Notes: generated by a model not told the origin, from the sequence alone. DNA of 64,000 bases from Diphasiastrum complanatum (GCA_029204225.1 CM055102.1:13146199-13210198), one strand, 5' to 3'. Shown: positions 10,666-21,799, counted from the first letter of the stretch. Numbers and translations: made by a program.

Positions 10666-11914
10666 CTTTGTCATGATGAAAAAACCTTGAAAAACCCAAA
10701 AATCATGATTTTTGCTTGTTTTGTTTTTCATATAATTGGATAGTAGGTGTCTGTAAAACACCAACTAGAGCTTGTAGAGAGATGAATCATAGCCTTTTGA
10801 AGCTGTCCTTGAAGTTAGAGCCAAGAATTCCAGCAATTGAGCATGTAGGAAGTCAAAATTGGACAAAATTTGATCATTTTTTGTGAATTTTGGGGGGCGG
10901 ATCTCTCTAAACACATAGAGAGATCATTCTGAATTTTTTACAGCATGATTTGTATTCCTTCTTACCTTCCTAGCAAGCTATCAAACCTGTAATTTGGTGG
11001 GTGGAGGCTTAAGTTTCAATTCCATCAATTTAGAGGCTTTTTTGACTTCAGAAATCATGGTTCTCAGCCCGTGACTACGTCATAGGATATGTATGAAGGC
11101 TTCATGGAACTCTTAGAGACCATTTAAGACTGTTTGGATCATCAGTTTTAGGCTTGGTGTGGTGTTTGCACCTACTATAGGTTTTTTGGCTATTCTGAAC
11201 TCGCACGTGTGGATCCCAAGTGGCAGGTTGATGTGGCAAGTGTCTTGTTCACTAGATCTCCCTCTGAATTGAGCTTTACAGCACCTAATTTGTGATGATA
11301 TGATATGATATGATATGATCATTTGAAGTTTTGCAATTTTATGAGCAAAGTTTGCAAAATTTTGAATTGTTCTGATTGCATACATGACAATTTTCTAATT
11401 TGAAGACTGTGCTTTCATGGAATGTCTGCATGTTGATTCTCAGAGCGATTCTCACATGCAGTGGTTTAGATATGTTTTGAGTGGTTATACGCATGTGTTC
11501 TGTTAAGACACACATTAGGATTTATGGCCGACAATTCCCGTAAAACTAAAATTTACATAAAATTTCGTAAAGTCAAAAAAGTTAGTTAATGTCGCATGTT
11601 GGGCATGCCTGATAGACATTAATTCACTAACATTAGGAATCAACAGTGAATCATTTTTTTGATATCGATTGCCTAAAAACTGACAGTGTTTTGACTAAAA
11701 AAAAATTTAAATTACGTTTATAAAATAAAAATCAAAGTTGAAAACTCAAATTTTTTAGTTTTTTCCAGTTTTTTAATTTTTCTATGAAATATACTAAAAT
11801 TAGTGAATTGACCATGCTGGAGTCAATCTCAGTCAGAGTTGGTCAACTATACTTCATTATAAGTTAATCAGATATTAACTAATTATAGTAATTTCCAAGA
11901 ATAGATAAATCGAG
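10666..11914. other. Upstream of gypsy gag, no gene
   Basis: The stretch may hold the LTR and leader of the following gypsy element, but I could not find paired TG/CA ends or a clear primer-binding site. A short TGATA pentamer array (about 11292-11319) is present. No protein domain was found on either strand. Confidence 0.35.
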
Positions 11915-12841
11915 ATGGCCGAAGAAACTTCAAATCAAGCTGCAAATCCAGGTGCATCATCTTATATGGTGATTTGTCAACAGCTGAGTACGTCACTTAA
12001 CGATATGAATAATCATAATCAGATGAGAGAGCAACAAATGGAGGTTTTATTAAATCAAGTCAAATTGATGTCTTCACCCAATCTCGGTTTTCAACTGAAG
12101 ACTTATTTGCGAGAAAAGAAGGAGAAAAAACCCAAAGTCGTCGAGGACTGGCTAGCTAAGTGGAGCAATTACTTCAACCTGCACGGAGTTCCAGATGAGA
12201 AGAAAATTGAAAGCATCGTGTTGTTCTTACACGGCAAAGCATCATCGTGGTGGCGAGATTTACCGGTGAAGCCAACTTCTTGGATGCGTTTGCGGAAGTT
12301 TTCAAGAAAGCTTTCATAATTGCGGATGACGTTGACTACTACCTAAAGTTTGTGAACTACAAAATGGGTACAAAGAGTCTAGACTCATATATCCAAGAAT
12401 GGACCTATATAATAGGGTTCCATTATTCGATGCAAAGTTGGCACTTTGGCAGTTTGTCCTAGGTTTGCCAGCCGACTATCAAAACGAATGCAGGCAAAAT
12501 GTGCTTCAAAGCCTTGAGGATGCATTTCGAATTTCGAAAGCATATGATTCCACGGTGGTGGCGGCATCCAGAAACAGTTTGCACAAATTCCAGCCGCTTT
12601 GAAAACCAAGAAGGTAAAGAAGCACGGTCCAGACCAAGCAAAATATTTTGACAAATTAGATCAAGCAACGTCAAAACCTAGGAAGCCGAAGAGGAAGAGA
12701 TTTAAGAAATCTATGTCCCGGGAAAAGGCTACGAAAGAGAACTTATGTTTCGACTGTAAGAAGCTTGGACATACGATGAAATTTTGTCCAAAAAGGAAGA
12801 AAATGTCTACTCATATGATTGATCTCAAGAGGCAATGGTAA
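11915..12841 (+). pseudogene. Ty3/gypsy gag polyprotein, frameshifted
   Basis: The frame opens at ATG 11915. It encodes a leader with a Gln/Asn-rich helix, then the gypsy gag core: IESIVLFLHGKASSWW at about 12210-12255, a frameshift, FLDAFAEVFKKAF (12274-12315), YYLKFVNYKMGTKSLDSYIQ, and after another shift LALWQFVLGLPADYQNECRQ. The C-terminus is basic with a CCHC zinc knuckle, CFDCKKLGHTMKFC (about 12750-12790). Gag packages element RNA into virus-like particles in the cytoplasm. At least three frame changes show it is dead. Protease and RT follow in order. Confidence 0.8.
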
Positions 12842-12999
12842 GACTTTGGAAAATAACCTGATAGATTGTGAGTGTGAATGTTCTTTCAGTACTACTTCTT
12901 TCTTGCCTAATGAACTTTTCCGTTTAATTGGCACAGTTAAATATCAAGAAGTGAATATTCTATTGTGGTTCAACTCATAATTTTATAAATTCTCATCTT

Positions 13000-13494
13000 G
13001 TGCAGAAACTCAGCTTGGAAACTGAAGCCAACAATCATAGATATAAAGTTTTTCTAGATTTAGGAGCAGAGTTGGAGACTTGCAACGTAAAAGTCCCGAA
13101 GCTCCTAGTTTTGGTGCAAGGACACATAGAATTAGTGAATTTTCATGTTTTTGACCTAGCTTGTAATGATTTAATTTTAGGTTACAAGTGGTTATTAAGT
13201 AAATCGCTTTCTCTGATAATTGATTTTGAAAAACATGTTCTCACTTTCAAGGAGGGTGATAAGGTAGTTACTTTATTTGGAAATAATTGTGTAATTCTGT
13301 TGGATAAGATTTCTACAATAAATGAAATGGAATTATTGGATTATTCTGAGTATGAAGTTGTTTTTATTTGTGCTTTTCCAGTTATGGATGTTCCTAAAAT
13401 GAATCTAAATGGTTGTGAATTCTCAACAATTCTTAATTCAATAAATTTAGATTATGAACAAGCAGTGAAAGAACAGATTATAGAAGACTTTTAG
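13000..13494 (+). pseudogene. Ty3/gypsy aspartic protease region
   Basis: A 164-codon open frame carries the retropepsin plan. KVFLDLGAE stands where the catalytic LIDSGA/LDTGA is expected; the Asp remains but Thr/Ser-Gly is Leu-Gly. DLILGYKWLLS follows, where families have DLILGMDWL, and then IIDFEKHVLTF. The enzyme matures the gypsy polyprotein. The altered active site and loss of connection to gag suggest inactivity. The frame stops at TAG 13492 just as the RT region starts. Confidence 0.75.
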
Positions 13495-13890
13495 GAATGT
13501 TTCTCCATCTGAATTATCTCATGGTTTACCACCATCTAGGCTAGTAGACCACAAGATTGAGTTAATTCCAAGAAGTCAACCTGTCTCTAGACAACCTTAT
13601 AGGTTTTATCAGAAAGAAGAGACAGAGATTTCAAGTCAAATAGAAAACTATTTGAGGATGGGACATATACAACCTAGTAAATCACCATGGGGTGCTCATG
13701 TTCTTCTTAAAGCGAAGAAAGATGGAGGTTTTCGGATGTGTGTGGATTACGATGGGGCTTTATAGAGTAACTATCAAAAATAGATATTTTTTACTCAAGA
13801 TGGATGACCTTGTAGATCGCTTAGGTGGAGCTCGGTATTTCACCAAGATAGATCTCACAGGCGAAGGCCCGTTCCGAATAAAAGAGATCC
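13495..13890 (+). pseudogene. Ty3/gypsy reverse transcriptase N-terminus, truncated
   Basis: Across frames the translation reads SPSELSHGLPPSRLVDHKIE, RMGHIQPSKSPWGAHVLLKA, KKDGGFRMCVDY, KNRYFLLKMDDLVDRLGGAR and YFTKIDLTGEG. This is the canonical gypsy order LPP-RxVDHxI, IxPSxSPW, KKDG-xRMCVDYR, DDLxDxLxGAxxFxKIDL. It breaks at about 13870, before the YVDD catalytic box, integrase and chromodomain. With gag and protease this gives a 5' two-thirds of one gypsy copy. The following 13891-14003 is unrelated. Confidence 0.8.
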
Positions 13891-14887
13891 TCATCCATGG
13901 AGCTGTGAACCTCGACCAGATGGGACGCCACTCAACATGCCCAGCAATGGTAGCCGTTTACACAACTATTGGCCACCACAGTGAAACAGATCTAGGATGT
14001 TGATGAAAAGTCACAAAAAGTCCATCTTCAAGGTCATCACAACTAGACCTAGAGAAATCTAGTCAGATCAAGCCAGATCTAGCAAGATCTTATAAGATCT
14101 AACAACATCCGACAAGATCCAAGTGAGATCTAGATCCAGATATGATCAACAGGGAAGCAGATCATCAGAATACATCAGTCAACCTCCATCTTTGCAAATC
14201 AGAGACATCGATCTCAAAAAAACGTAGCAAAATATAGGCAAAATTCACTTAAATTGATGGATCAGCTTCCAAATGTCCATCAAAATTCCTAGAGCACTCT
14301 CCATAGTCAAATTTGACCTGAATGCAATGGAATACCAGTCTGTCAGAGCTAAGGATCAAAGAATTCAAGATCTTATCAAAAAACACTAAAAAAGAGCTTT
14401 TTCCATGATTTTTTGAGATCCCTTGAGAGATAACTCTTGAAACTCTTACAATCACTAAATCTGACTCGGATGCATCTATGAAAATCTCTATGAGAGTTAC
14501 TGATGGAAAAATCATCAACTTTAGATGTTTGCAAGGGTTCAGGAAGGCAAAATCTTGAGAACCTTTGCAAAGCATCAAGATCATCAAACCAACCTTCATA
14601 GAGGGCATAAATGGAATCACAGCAGTGAAATTAGTCTTCCTACGTGGTTTGATCTTGGAAATCCATTATCTAGAGCAAGTTGTGTGAGAGATCATCTCCT
14701 GTGAGGGTTGAACCTTCGCAGACAGTCAGAACCTTCGCAGAACCTTCGCAGGGTAGTCAAATCACCTTTTGAATCTTCGCGGACTTCTCCAAGGTCTTAG
14801 AATTTTGTGAAGAAGGTTCCTGCAAACTTTTGGTTGGAACTGAACTGGGAAAAGTGCACTTTGCCTAGTATGCACTCTAAATTCCGC
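13891..14887. other. Non-coding, short degenerate repeats
   Basis: Bases 14040-14135 are a degenerate array of AGATCTAG-like units. Bases 14705-14790 hold four AACCTTCGCAG-like units. A minus-strand open frame at 14249-14620 has no recognised domain and is probably incidental. The region leads into the TATA box at 14888. Confidence 0.4.
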
Positions 14888-14894
14888 TATATAA
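14888..14894 (+). promoter_or_regulatory. TATA box upstream of unknown decayed gene
   Basis: TATATAA in the context GCTATATAAGGGCAG, followed by a pyrimidine-rich leader of about 260 bases before the ATG at 15186. The spacing and composition fit a plant core promoter or an LTR U3/R boundary. Confidence 0.5.
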
Positions 14895-15185
14895 GGGCAG
14901 AATTCAAGTCATTTGGCATTTCATTCATCGAAGCTCTGTCAAAATTTCCTTCAAGATTTCCAAGTCCTTTGTTTGCAACGAAACTTCCCACACACCTTCA
15001 TCTACCCTCACAGCTACCTACTCTATGCTCAAAACTCTCATTTTCGTTTTTGTTTTCACCAATTCCACCTTTTCTAGTATTTAAGCCTTTTTAATTGTTT
15101 TTAACGCCCTTTTTTCACTTTTTTGAGTGCCTTTCCACCTTTTTACAATTCTTTCACTAACAGTCCATAACATCCATCTAACATC

Positions 15186-16755
15186 ATGACTTCATCTTCC
15201 TCCACTGACAAAACCGGCATGAAGCAGGTCATAACTCAAGAGGTACATTCTACCACTCAAATTTGGGCCCTGGCTTCTGATGCCTTGATCAAACCATGGC
15301 TTCAGATTGTTGGCCCCCTCCTTGAAGCAATGGATTTTTACTCGGTGCTATTCTCTTCTGACATCAACATGGATCTTGTGCTCCATGCCTACGCCACCTG
15401 GGACACATCGAAGTCACGTTTCCACATCATGTACCAAGGTACTACGTACAAGGTACAAAATCAACTCTCTCTATGGTCACCATCAGCATAGTGTCCGGTG
15501 ATCGCCAACCCATCTCCCATCGCCAGGCCAAAAACTTCATCAAGCTACTTGTAACTGCCACCACCCCTGAGCTTCCAGTAAAGACTAACAACGGGTACTT
15601 GATAGAAGCTACCAACAATTCTGTAATCCAAGCAGTTGCCTATTTGTTGAGCAAATTTTTGGTTGTTTCAACTTTCCGCAAGGACCGCATACAGTCCACA
15701 CTACTCAACCAGATCGTGGAATCCTTCATGGAGTTCCCGAGCCCTTCGGTGGTGCCATACGATTAGCATACCTTCCTTTTGCACAAGCTCTACATCGCCA
15801 TCAAACCTAACACGCATGACCGCATTGCAGCAGGACCACAATTGCATAATTTTGCTTGTGCACTTCTCGAGGAGAGGTGTGCGGGTTTAACCGATCCTCT
15901 ATTCTTTCTGCCACCGTTCCACACACTAACTTGTACCCGCTTTTTGTCACTTCCACTTCTACTCAACCCATAGTTACTGACACAACCTCCAGCAAACGCA
16001 TGCATGGCACAGCCCCCTCCTCATCTAGTCCCCCTATCACCAGACGATGCATCGCACTACCTCAAACCACTTCCACCACTTCCATAGCCACAGTTTCCTC
16101 TTCAGCTCAACCCACCACTTCCATTACCACATCTGCTCCTCTTTCTTCTATTCCGACATTCTCTGTCTCCATTCCCACATCCTCCACTGCTTACATTACA
16201 TTGCTTCATCCATACCCCCTGTCTCTCCTCCTACCTCTTGACTCACAGCTCTCTCCCGACACCCTGGCTTGGATGAACCTCATGAATATTTCACCTCCTC
16301 GCCAAGGCCCCTCACCTCCCACGTCTCCATCCATCCTTCACACCACCCTCCAGTTCCCTTCTGTTCCTGTCATCCCTTCTTTCGAGCAATCCGTTCTTAC
16401 TCCTCTCCAAACCACTTCTCTCACACCACCCCCTCTCCCCCGAAGGCTACCGAGGGCGACAAACCATTGTCTAATGATGCATTTGTGCAAAAAATGTATA
16501 CAGCATTGATTGATCGTGCTGACCCCACCGCACTTGATGGCATGCAATCTCTAGAGAAGCTGATTGAAGATGATGATGACACGGTACAGGTCATCCTAGT
16601 TACCTCATAGCAAGCCCCTACTAGCACCACCATATTCTGAAAAACTTATAAAGTCAAGGATTGGATATCAGCCTCAGACATGAAATGGAAGGCAATGCAC
16701 TATGCGCTTGGGACAAATATCAAAGAACCGAGTATCGGTTTTGAGCGTGGGTACA
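15186..16755 (+). pseudogene. Decayed gene of unknown family with Ser/Thr/Pro-rich centre
   Basis: From ATG 15186 a coding-like track runs through several frames. A globular start (IWALASDALIKPWLQIVGPL) is followed after a frameshift near 15475 by ISHRQAKNFIKLLVTATTPE and RIQSTLLNQIVESFMEFPSP, a stop at 15765, then LLHKLYIAIKPNTHDRIAAG and LHNFACALLEERCAGL. Bases 15930-16450 encode a long Ser/Thr/Pro-rich linker. The end reads LSNDAFVQKMYTALIDRADP, SLEKLIEDDDDTVQVI and, after stops, VKDWISASDMKWKAMHYALG near 16650-16710. I do not recognise the family. A promoter-like TATA lies 5'. It could be a host pseudogene or the gag-like gene of an uncharacterised retroelement; no zinc knuckle or RT is attached. 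Confidence 0.45.
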
Positions 16756-17121
16756 AAGGCCAGAGAAAATTAGAGAGACAATGCGCACTTGAGAGCAATC
16801 TCCGAGAAAGCAATATCGGTTTCAAGCGCGAAAGTACAAACGGAGGGTAAACAATAGAAACAGTGCACTTGAAATCGATATCAAGCACAGAAATCAAAAA
16901 ATTATCATGAAAATTTGCATCAGAAATGATGAATTTATAAAAAATTTCACACACGTGGAAACGGATCGATAGGACACATGTCATTGTGTAATTGGCTGAG
17001 AATATTCCTCCGTACATATAATGATTGACGTGACAATTGTCACATGCAAAATGACACATGTCGTTCTCTGATTGGGTGCATGTGTCCAGCCTCCCTGTGG
17101 CACTCATCAATGAGTCATAAT

Positions 17122-18251
17122 TGTTGGATTATTCTCTTTCCTACTAATCGACTAATTGGTGTCTAATCTTCATCCAACTGTTTATCCAGTTCTGTGGATT
17201 TTCACTTGTCTTTATACAGTCTGCAAATTTACATGTGCTTTTACACAGTCTGTAGAAATACACAGAGTTTGACAACAGTGTCCCACTTTCTCTCTCTACA
17301 AAGTGTAAAAATGCAGTGTCACCTTTTTCGCATTTTTTGCCTGTCAAAAATTATGTGTAAAAATGCAGTGTCGTCTTTTTCGCCTTTTTCGTCTGTCAAG
17401 AATTATGTGCAAAAATGTAGTGTCACATTTTTTGCTTGTCAGAAATTACGCGTACCTGTGACAGCTTACGTTCATTTATGCAAAATGACAGTTTGTGTTC
17501 ATTTATCCAGACAGACAGTTTGCATTCATTTATGCAGACAGACTGTTTACGGCCAATTGTCACCGCTTATCAACAAATAACTTCTAAGAAGAATTGGATG
17601 AATGTCAGCGGACTCTAGCCAATTTGCAATCGCATTTGACAACCTAATTACTTAGTATAAATCAACTCTTCATACATCTCATTATAATAAGTCCTGAATC
17701 AACCTTGTGAATTGTAAAGGAGTTGAGTGTTATTACACCATGCTTTCTGCGCTCTCATCAAGCAGATCGTTTACAATTAGAAAGTAATGTTGTTAGCTCT
17801 CAAGCTTTCAAGCTTGAACTCTCTTGAGCATTCTAGCTCAGTCTTTTATAGATTTATTTTAGAGTTGCTATTGCACTACTGCTTATCAGCAGAGTTGCTT
17901 ATTTTAGACTTATTCTCAGTTACTTAGAGACAGCTTTAGAGTGCACGATTTCTATCCGCTATTGTCTTGCACTCATTAGCATTTGATCTTGTTTTTCTAT
18001 ATCAATACTATTTCCATATTGTGTTCAGTTTGTGTCAGATTGTATGCATCTCTGTTTTGTAACTGATAGAAATTGTCTGAGAATTCAATACTTTATCATT
18101 GGCTACGTAATCACTTAGTATCTAGTGAAAGGTTAGTTGCTAGAGATTGGATATGATTTCCATCACTACTGCTTTGTTCATTTTTTGATAGGCGTAGTCA
18201 TGCATTGGAAGTAGGAAGTTTCCGCATTCTATTACTCACCTATTTTTGACA
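17122..18251 (+). mobile_element. E1 copia 5' LTR (1130 bp, Q family)
   Basis: The LTR starts TGTTGGATTATTC at 17122 and ends TTTTGACA at 18251, immediately before the primer-binding site. Relatives start at 31239 and a fragment matching 17683-17772 sits inverted at about 26965-27055. Two tandem repeat families lie inside (17300-17450 and 17463-17550). No matching 3' LTR is found downstream of 21.8 kb. Confidence 0.75.
17307..17550. repeat. Two tandem repeat arrays within the E1 LTR
   Basis: Three imperfect copies of about 55 bp built on AAAAATGCAGTGTC and a TTTTTCGC run occupy about 17307-17450. Three to four copies of about 25-28 bp built on GACAGTTTGTGTTCATTTAT follow at 17460-17550. The first unit also occurs inverted at 43716-43829. 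Confidence 0.75.
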
Positions 18252-18377
18252 TGGTATCAGAGCTTACCAACATGATATCAGAGCTTACCTACATGGTATC
18301 AAAGCGTACCTACATGGTATCAGAGCATACCTACATGGTATCAGAGCATACTATCATAGTATCAGTGCTAGATCACT
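18252..18377 (+). repeat. Six tandem copies of the copia primer-binding site, 21-bp period
   Basis: Directly after the LTR, the 21-bp unit TGGTATCAGAGCWTACCTACA is repeated at 18252, 18273, 18294, 18315, 18336 and 18357. The first five copies keep the TGGTATCARAGC core, complementary to the initiator-tRNA-Met 3' end, with small changes (TGATATC in copy 2, CAAAGC in copy 3). The sixth is degenerate (TAGTATCAGTGC). A copia element normally has one such site. There are no spacers, so this is not a CRISPR-like array. Confidence 0.9.
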
Positions 18378-18604
18378 ACTTCTTTATCTGAACCATTATG
18401 ATTTGAGACTTGTGATCTCTATCAAGGCCTAATACTATTTTGATATCAGAGCGAAAAGCTCTAATACTTGATATCTTTTGCGATATCAAATTGATATCAT
18501 ATTCTTCAGTTCCTTTCATCCTTTCAGTATCAGATAATTGATTTCCTATTGTTGGCATTACTACATCTTAGCGTGATCGATACAATCGACAGACTAAGTT
18601 CCAG

Positions 18605-18695
18605 ATGGATTCTCAAAGTAAAGCTGGACTTATCGCAGACAAGCTGAATGGATCCAATTATCATTTGTGAGAATTTAAGATGAAGACCTTCTCAA
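18605..18695 (+). pseudogene. E1 copia gag, first 30 codons
   Basis: ATG 18605 opens MDSQSKAGLIADKLNGSNYH, the start typical of this copia gag. The next residues expected are LWKFKM, but the Trp codon is TGA here. Homology ends at about 18692, where the duplicated protease segment begins (GACCTTCTCAAAATCCTCAA, with TCAAAATCC repeated at the joint). Confidence 0.75.
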
Positions 18696-20434
18696 AATCC
18701 TCAAAATCCTTGCAATTTTTCAGCCTTCTCCATTTTATATTCTAACCGTCATCATAGACCACGACTACTACTACTACTTGGGGTGACCTCGCACCTTCTT
18801 GACATCAAGAATGGGCCGGCGGGCGATATCGTGTTTCATCTTTGTATGGACCTATGCAACGGCTGACCTCTTCAACGTGGGTTGACATCTTCAACATGGA
18901 GCCTGCTCTCTTGAGTTGGGAGAGACCGAATCGGCTTCCAACTATACTCACCTGTTCAGCAGGTAATACAGTGTCTCAAAAATAGGTCCTTGGTTGATAC
19001 ACCCATTGCATACGTTCATGGTAGTTGGTAGACTCTCAGCATGTAAGAATGGGTGAAGCGCATGGAGAATTGGGTGGTGACAAGGGAAATGGATTTGTGA
19101 TCCAAGGATGGGATGACATCAAGAATGGGTAATGAATGAGTTTACATGTGAAGAGGCCCCTTATCTCTATATACTAAAAGAAATGTTGTTTTCGGGTAGC
19201 TCACGATGCCCGGTCATGCTCGGGCACGGCCTCGTGAGTGTTGTTCGTGAACCTCTTTTTTGAAATTTTTTCCCCTCCAAGGAACACGTCGAGAGAGCAA
19301 GAGGGAGACAGGGAGAGGAGAGAAAAGCGTGTGAATGCCAATCCGACGATAGAATGGTGGGTAAATGTTTTTTCATTTTTTTCTTTCCCAATTTTGAGCG
19401 ATGGTGGAGATAGGAGCAATAGTAGTTATGGTGATCTGCTTCTTCGTGATGCTCATAGCTTGTGTGCTCGCTGATGCAGGAGCTGCTCATAATCAACCCC
19501 CCTTCATCAAACAGGTGACTGATCCATCTGTGGAACAGGAAATCTGACCCCATCCAACTTTGTTTGTTGCCTCTGTGCTTCTGAATGCAGAGGAGCCATG
19601 GACGTTTGTGGTGGATCATGGCAAGGCTTATGGCAACGTTGAGGAGTATGCTCGTCGTCTGGTGTTATTCAAGCAGAATGTGGTGAGAGCAATTGAGCAC
19701 CAAGCTTTGGATCCCACTACTGTCCATGGAATCACCCCGTTTTCTGATCTAAGGGAGGAGGAATTTTAGAAGCGGTATTTGGGTTTGAGAGCGCCTCAGC
19801 AGCTGCTGTTGAAGGCAGGCAACCCCGCGCCGGAGCTCCCTGTGAATGATTTGCCCTCGGATTTTGACTGGCAAGAGTTGGGTGTTGTGACAGAAGTGAA
19901 AAACCATTTCTGCTTGTTTGTTTTCAGCTTTTGTTTTTCAGTCTGATCAGTCGTAGAGAGAAGTGATAAGGGAAAGTGATTGAAGTAATATTGTGTGTAA
20001 GTGGTGCAGGGGGCATATGGATCATGTTGGGCTTTTAGCACCACAAGCGTAGTGGAAGGGGTGCACTTTATGCAAACTGGAAAGCTACTGAGCTTGAGCG
20101 AGTAGCATCTTCTTGACTACGATCACCAGGTGAGTTTTTGAACTAAAAGAATCAGTCATTATTCTTTATTGAGTCGATGAAAGACTACAATAAGACCTTT
20201 AAATTCGAAATTTATAATAAAGATTAGTTGAATTTGAACAATCAAAAGACTTATAAATCTAAATAAATTACCAAGCAATGAAATGCTAATTCCAACAATT
20301 GGCATGTCTACATCTATAGGTTTTTTACGAGCACTTCTACTCATAAAGGATCCAAATGCCTAAGTAAAAAGTAATTAAAAATATTATGATATAGATTTTT
20401 GGAAAATAATTTTGAAATCTATAATTTTGCCAAT
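18696..20434 (+). repeat. Duplicated segment, copy 2, inside mosaic copia E1
   Basis: This is the second copy of the region described at 3050-4984 plus 6378-6655. It lies between a copia gag start and copia integrase. The left part (18700-19690) matches 3050-3857 and 4783-4984; the right part (20158-20433) matches 6378-6655; the middle holds protease sequence missing from copy 1. Copy 2 lacks the solo LTR, so it shows the pre-insertion state of that site. Confidence 0.85.
19401..20129 (+). pseudogene. RD19/cathepsin F-like cysteine protease pseudogene, copy 2
   Basis: ATG 19401 opens a signal peptide (IGAIVVMVICFFVMLIACVL), then the I29 prodomain: DHGKAYGNVEEYARRLVLFK, HQALDPTTVHGITPFSDL, and LPVNDLPSDFDWQELGVVTE ending VKN at 19904. 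This is the usual maturation junction of plant RD19-type proteases. A short intron with a decayed donor ends in CAG at 20009. Exon 20010-20129 carries [13 protein letters not shown] with the catalytic Cys at 20025, then GKLLSLSE, a stop where Gln is expected, and DYDHQ before GTGAGT. The His and Asn of the catalytic triad are missing because sequence homologous to 6378 begins at 20158. Stops at about 19546 (CGA to TGA), 19767 and 20094 confirm a pseudogene. Functional relatives degrade protein in vacuoles. Confidence 0.85.
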
Positions 20435-21783
20435 GCCAGTGGCATCCTAGATCTTGTCCACAGTGATCTATGTGGACCAATGCAGACTAGATCTCATAGT
20501 GGCTGCTATCACTTTATTACCTTTATTGATGATTATAGCAGATGCATTTGGATTTATTTCATAAGCAAGAAGTCAGACGCTTTTGCTAAGTTCAAGGAAT
20601 TCAAGGCATTAGTTGAAAAGCAAACAGGAAGTTACAACAAGACCTTCAGATTTGATGGAGGTGGTAAGTAATTTTTGACAGAATTTATTGATTTTTGCAA
20701 AGATCAAGGGATCAAGAGGCAGATTACAACACCTTATTCACCGCAGCAAAACAGAGTTGCAGAGCAAAAGAATAGATCCATTGTTGAAATGGCCAGGGCA
20801 ATGCTCAAAATCAAGGGTATGCCAAACACCTTTTGGGCAGAAGCTTGCAGCACAGCTATGCACATCCTGAATCGTTGTCCTACGAAATCTATGGAAGGTA
20901 AAACACGTCATGAAGCTTTTACTGGAAAGAAACCTAATATTTCTCATTTGAGAATATTTGGTTGTGATGCTTATGCTCATATTCCTGATGAGAAACGAAG
21001 GAAATTGGATGCAAAAGCTGTCAAGAGTGTTTTCCTTGGATATGATGAGAAGGCCAAGGCATATAGGATGTATGATACAAATGCACAGAAGCTTGTGATT
21101 TCTAGGGATGCTACATTTGACGAGATGGGTCAAGGTGAACATCTAAAGAAATCACTAAACCTTTTGATGAGGGAGCGGAAGTACAGGTCAAGAAAGAAGT
21201 GGATTTTGATGCAGAAGATCCAATGGAAAAAGATAAGTTTGAAGCTAAAATCCCTAAGCGAGTACCTAAATGGTACTTATCAGTCACATGTGATGCTAAG
21301 AAGGGAGATACTCCCGAATCTAGCGAACAGGGAGAGCTTAGAAGGTCAAGTAGAAATCAAAAACCTCCTGCAAGGTTAGAAATGAATCTAGCCCTAATGG
21401 GTTCCATGCTAAAGGCTCAAGAACCAAAAACCTTTCATGAAGCAAAGGAGCACAAGGAGTGGCGTGCAGCAATGGAAACAGAAATGGAGGCCATATCAAA
21501 AAATAGGACGTGGAACTTAGTTGAGCTACCTGAGGGTAAGATGCCTATCACTTGTAGATGGATTTATAAGATCAAATATGGAGCAGATGGGCAACTCAAC
21601 AAGTACAAAGCACGGTTGGTTGCGAGAGGATTTGAGCAGCAGGAGGGCATTGATTTTGAGGAAACCTTCGCAACCGTAGCTAAGATGGCAACTATACATT
21701 CTATCATTGCTATTTCTACTTTTCATGGTTGGAAGATCCAGCAAGTGGACGTTAAATATGCCTTTCTTAATGGAGAGTTAGAA
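20435..21783 (+). pseudogene. N-family copia integrase and RT N-terminus in E1
   Basis: The translation starts abruptly with SGILDLVHSDLCGPMQTRS, the integrase core with its first catalytic Asp. It continues YHFITFIDDYSRCIWIYFIS, then FDGGGK where SDGGGEY is expected (second Asp kept), a stop at 20669, and PYSPQQNRVAEQKNRSIVEM with the catalytic Glu. The copia integrase tail follows (HILNRCPTKSMEGKTRHEAF, HLRIFGCDAYAHIPDEKRRK), a frameshift, and the RT start: WRAAMETEMEAISKNRTWNL, CRWIYKIKYGADG, KARLVARGFEQQEGIDFEET. It breaks at AFLNGELE (about 21783), before the catalytic box. It is much closer to the minus-strand element at 37.7-40.6 kb than to the Q-type gag start at 18605, so E1 is a chimera. 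Confidence 0.85.
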
Positions 21784-21799
21784 TTAAAGTTAGAATCAT

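Noticed and set aside
14249-14620. A 123-codon minus-strand open frame
   Set aside because: No domain, and its overlapping frame is also open, typical of chance in this composition.
18252-18377. CRISPR-like array
   Set aside because: Units are contiguous with no spacers, and each is a copia primer-binding site in a plant genome.
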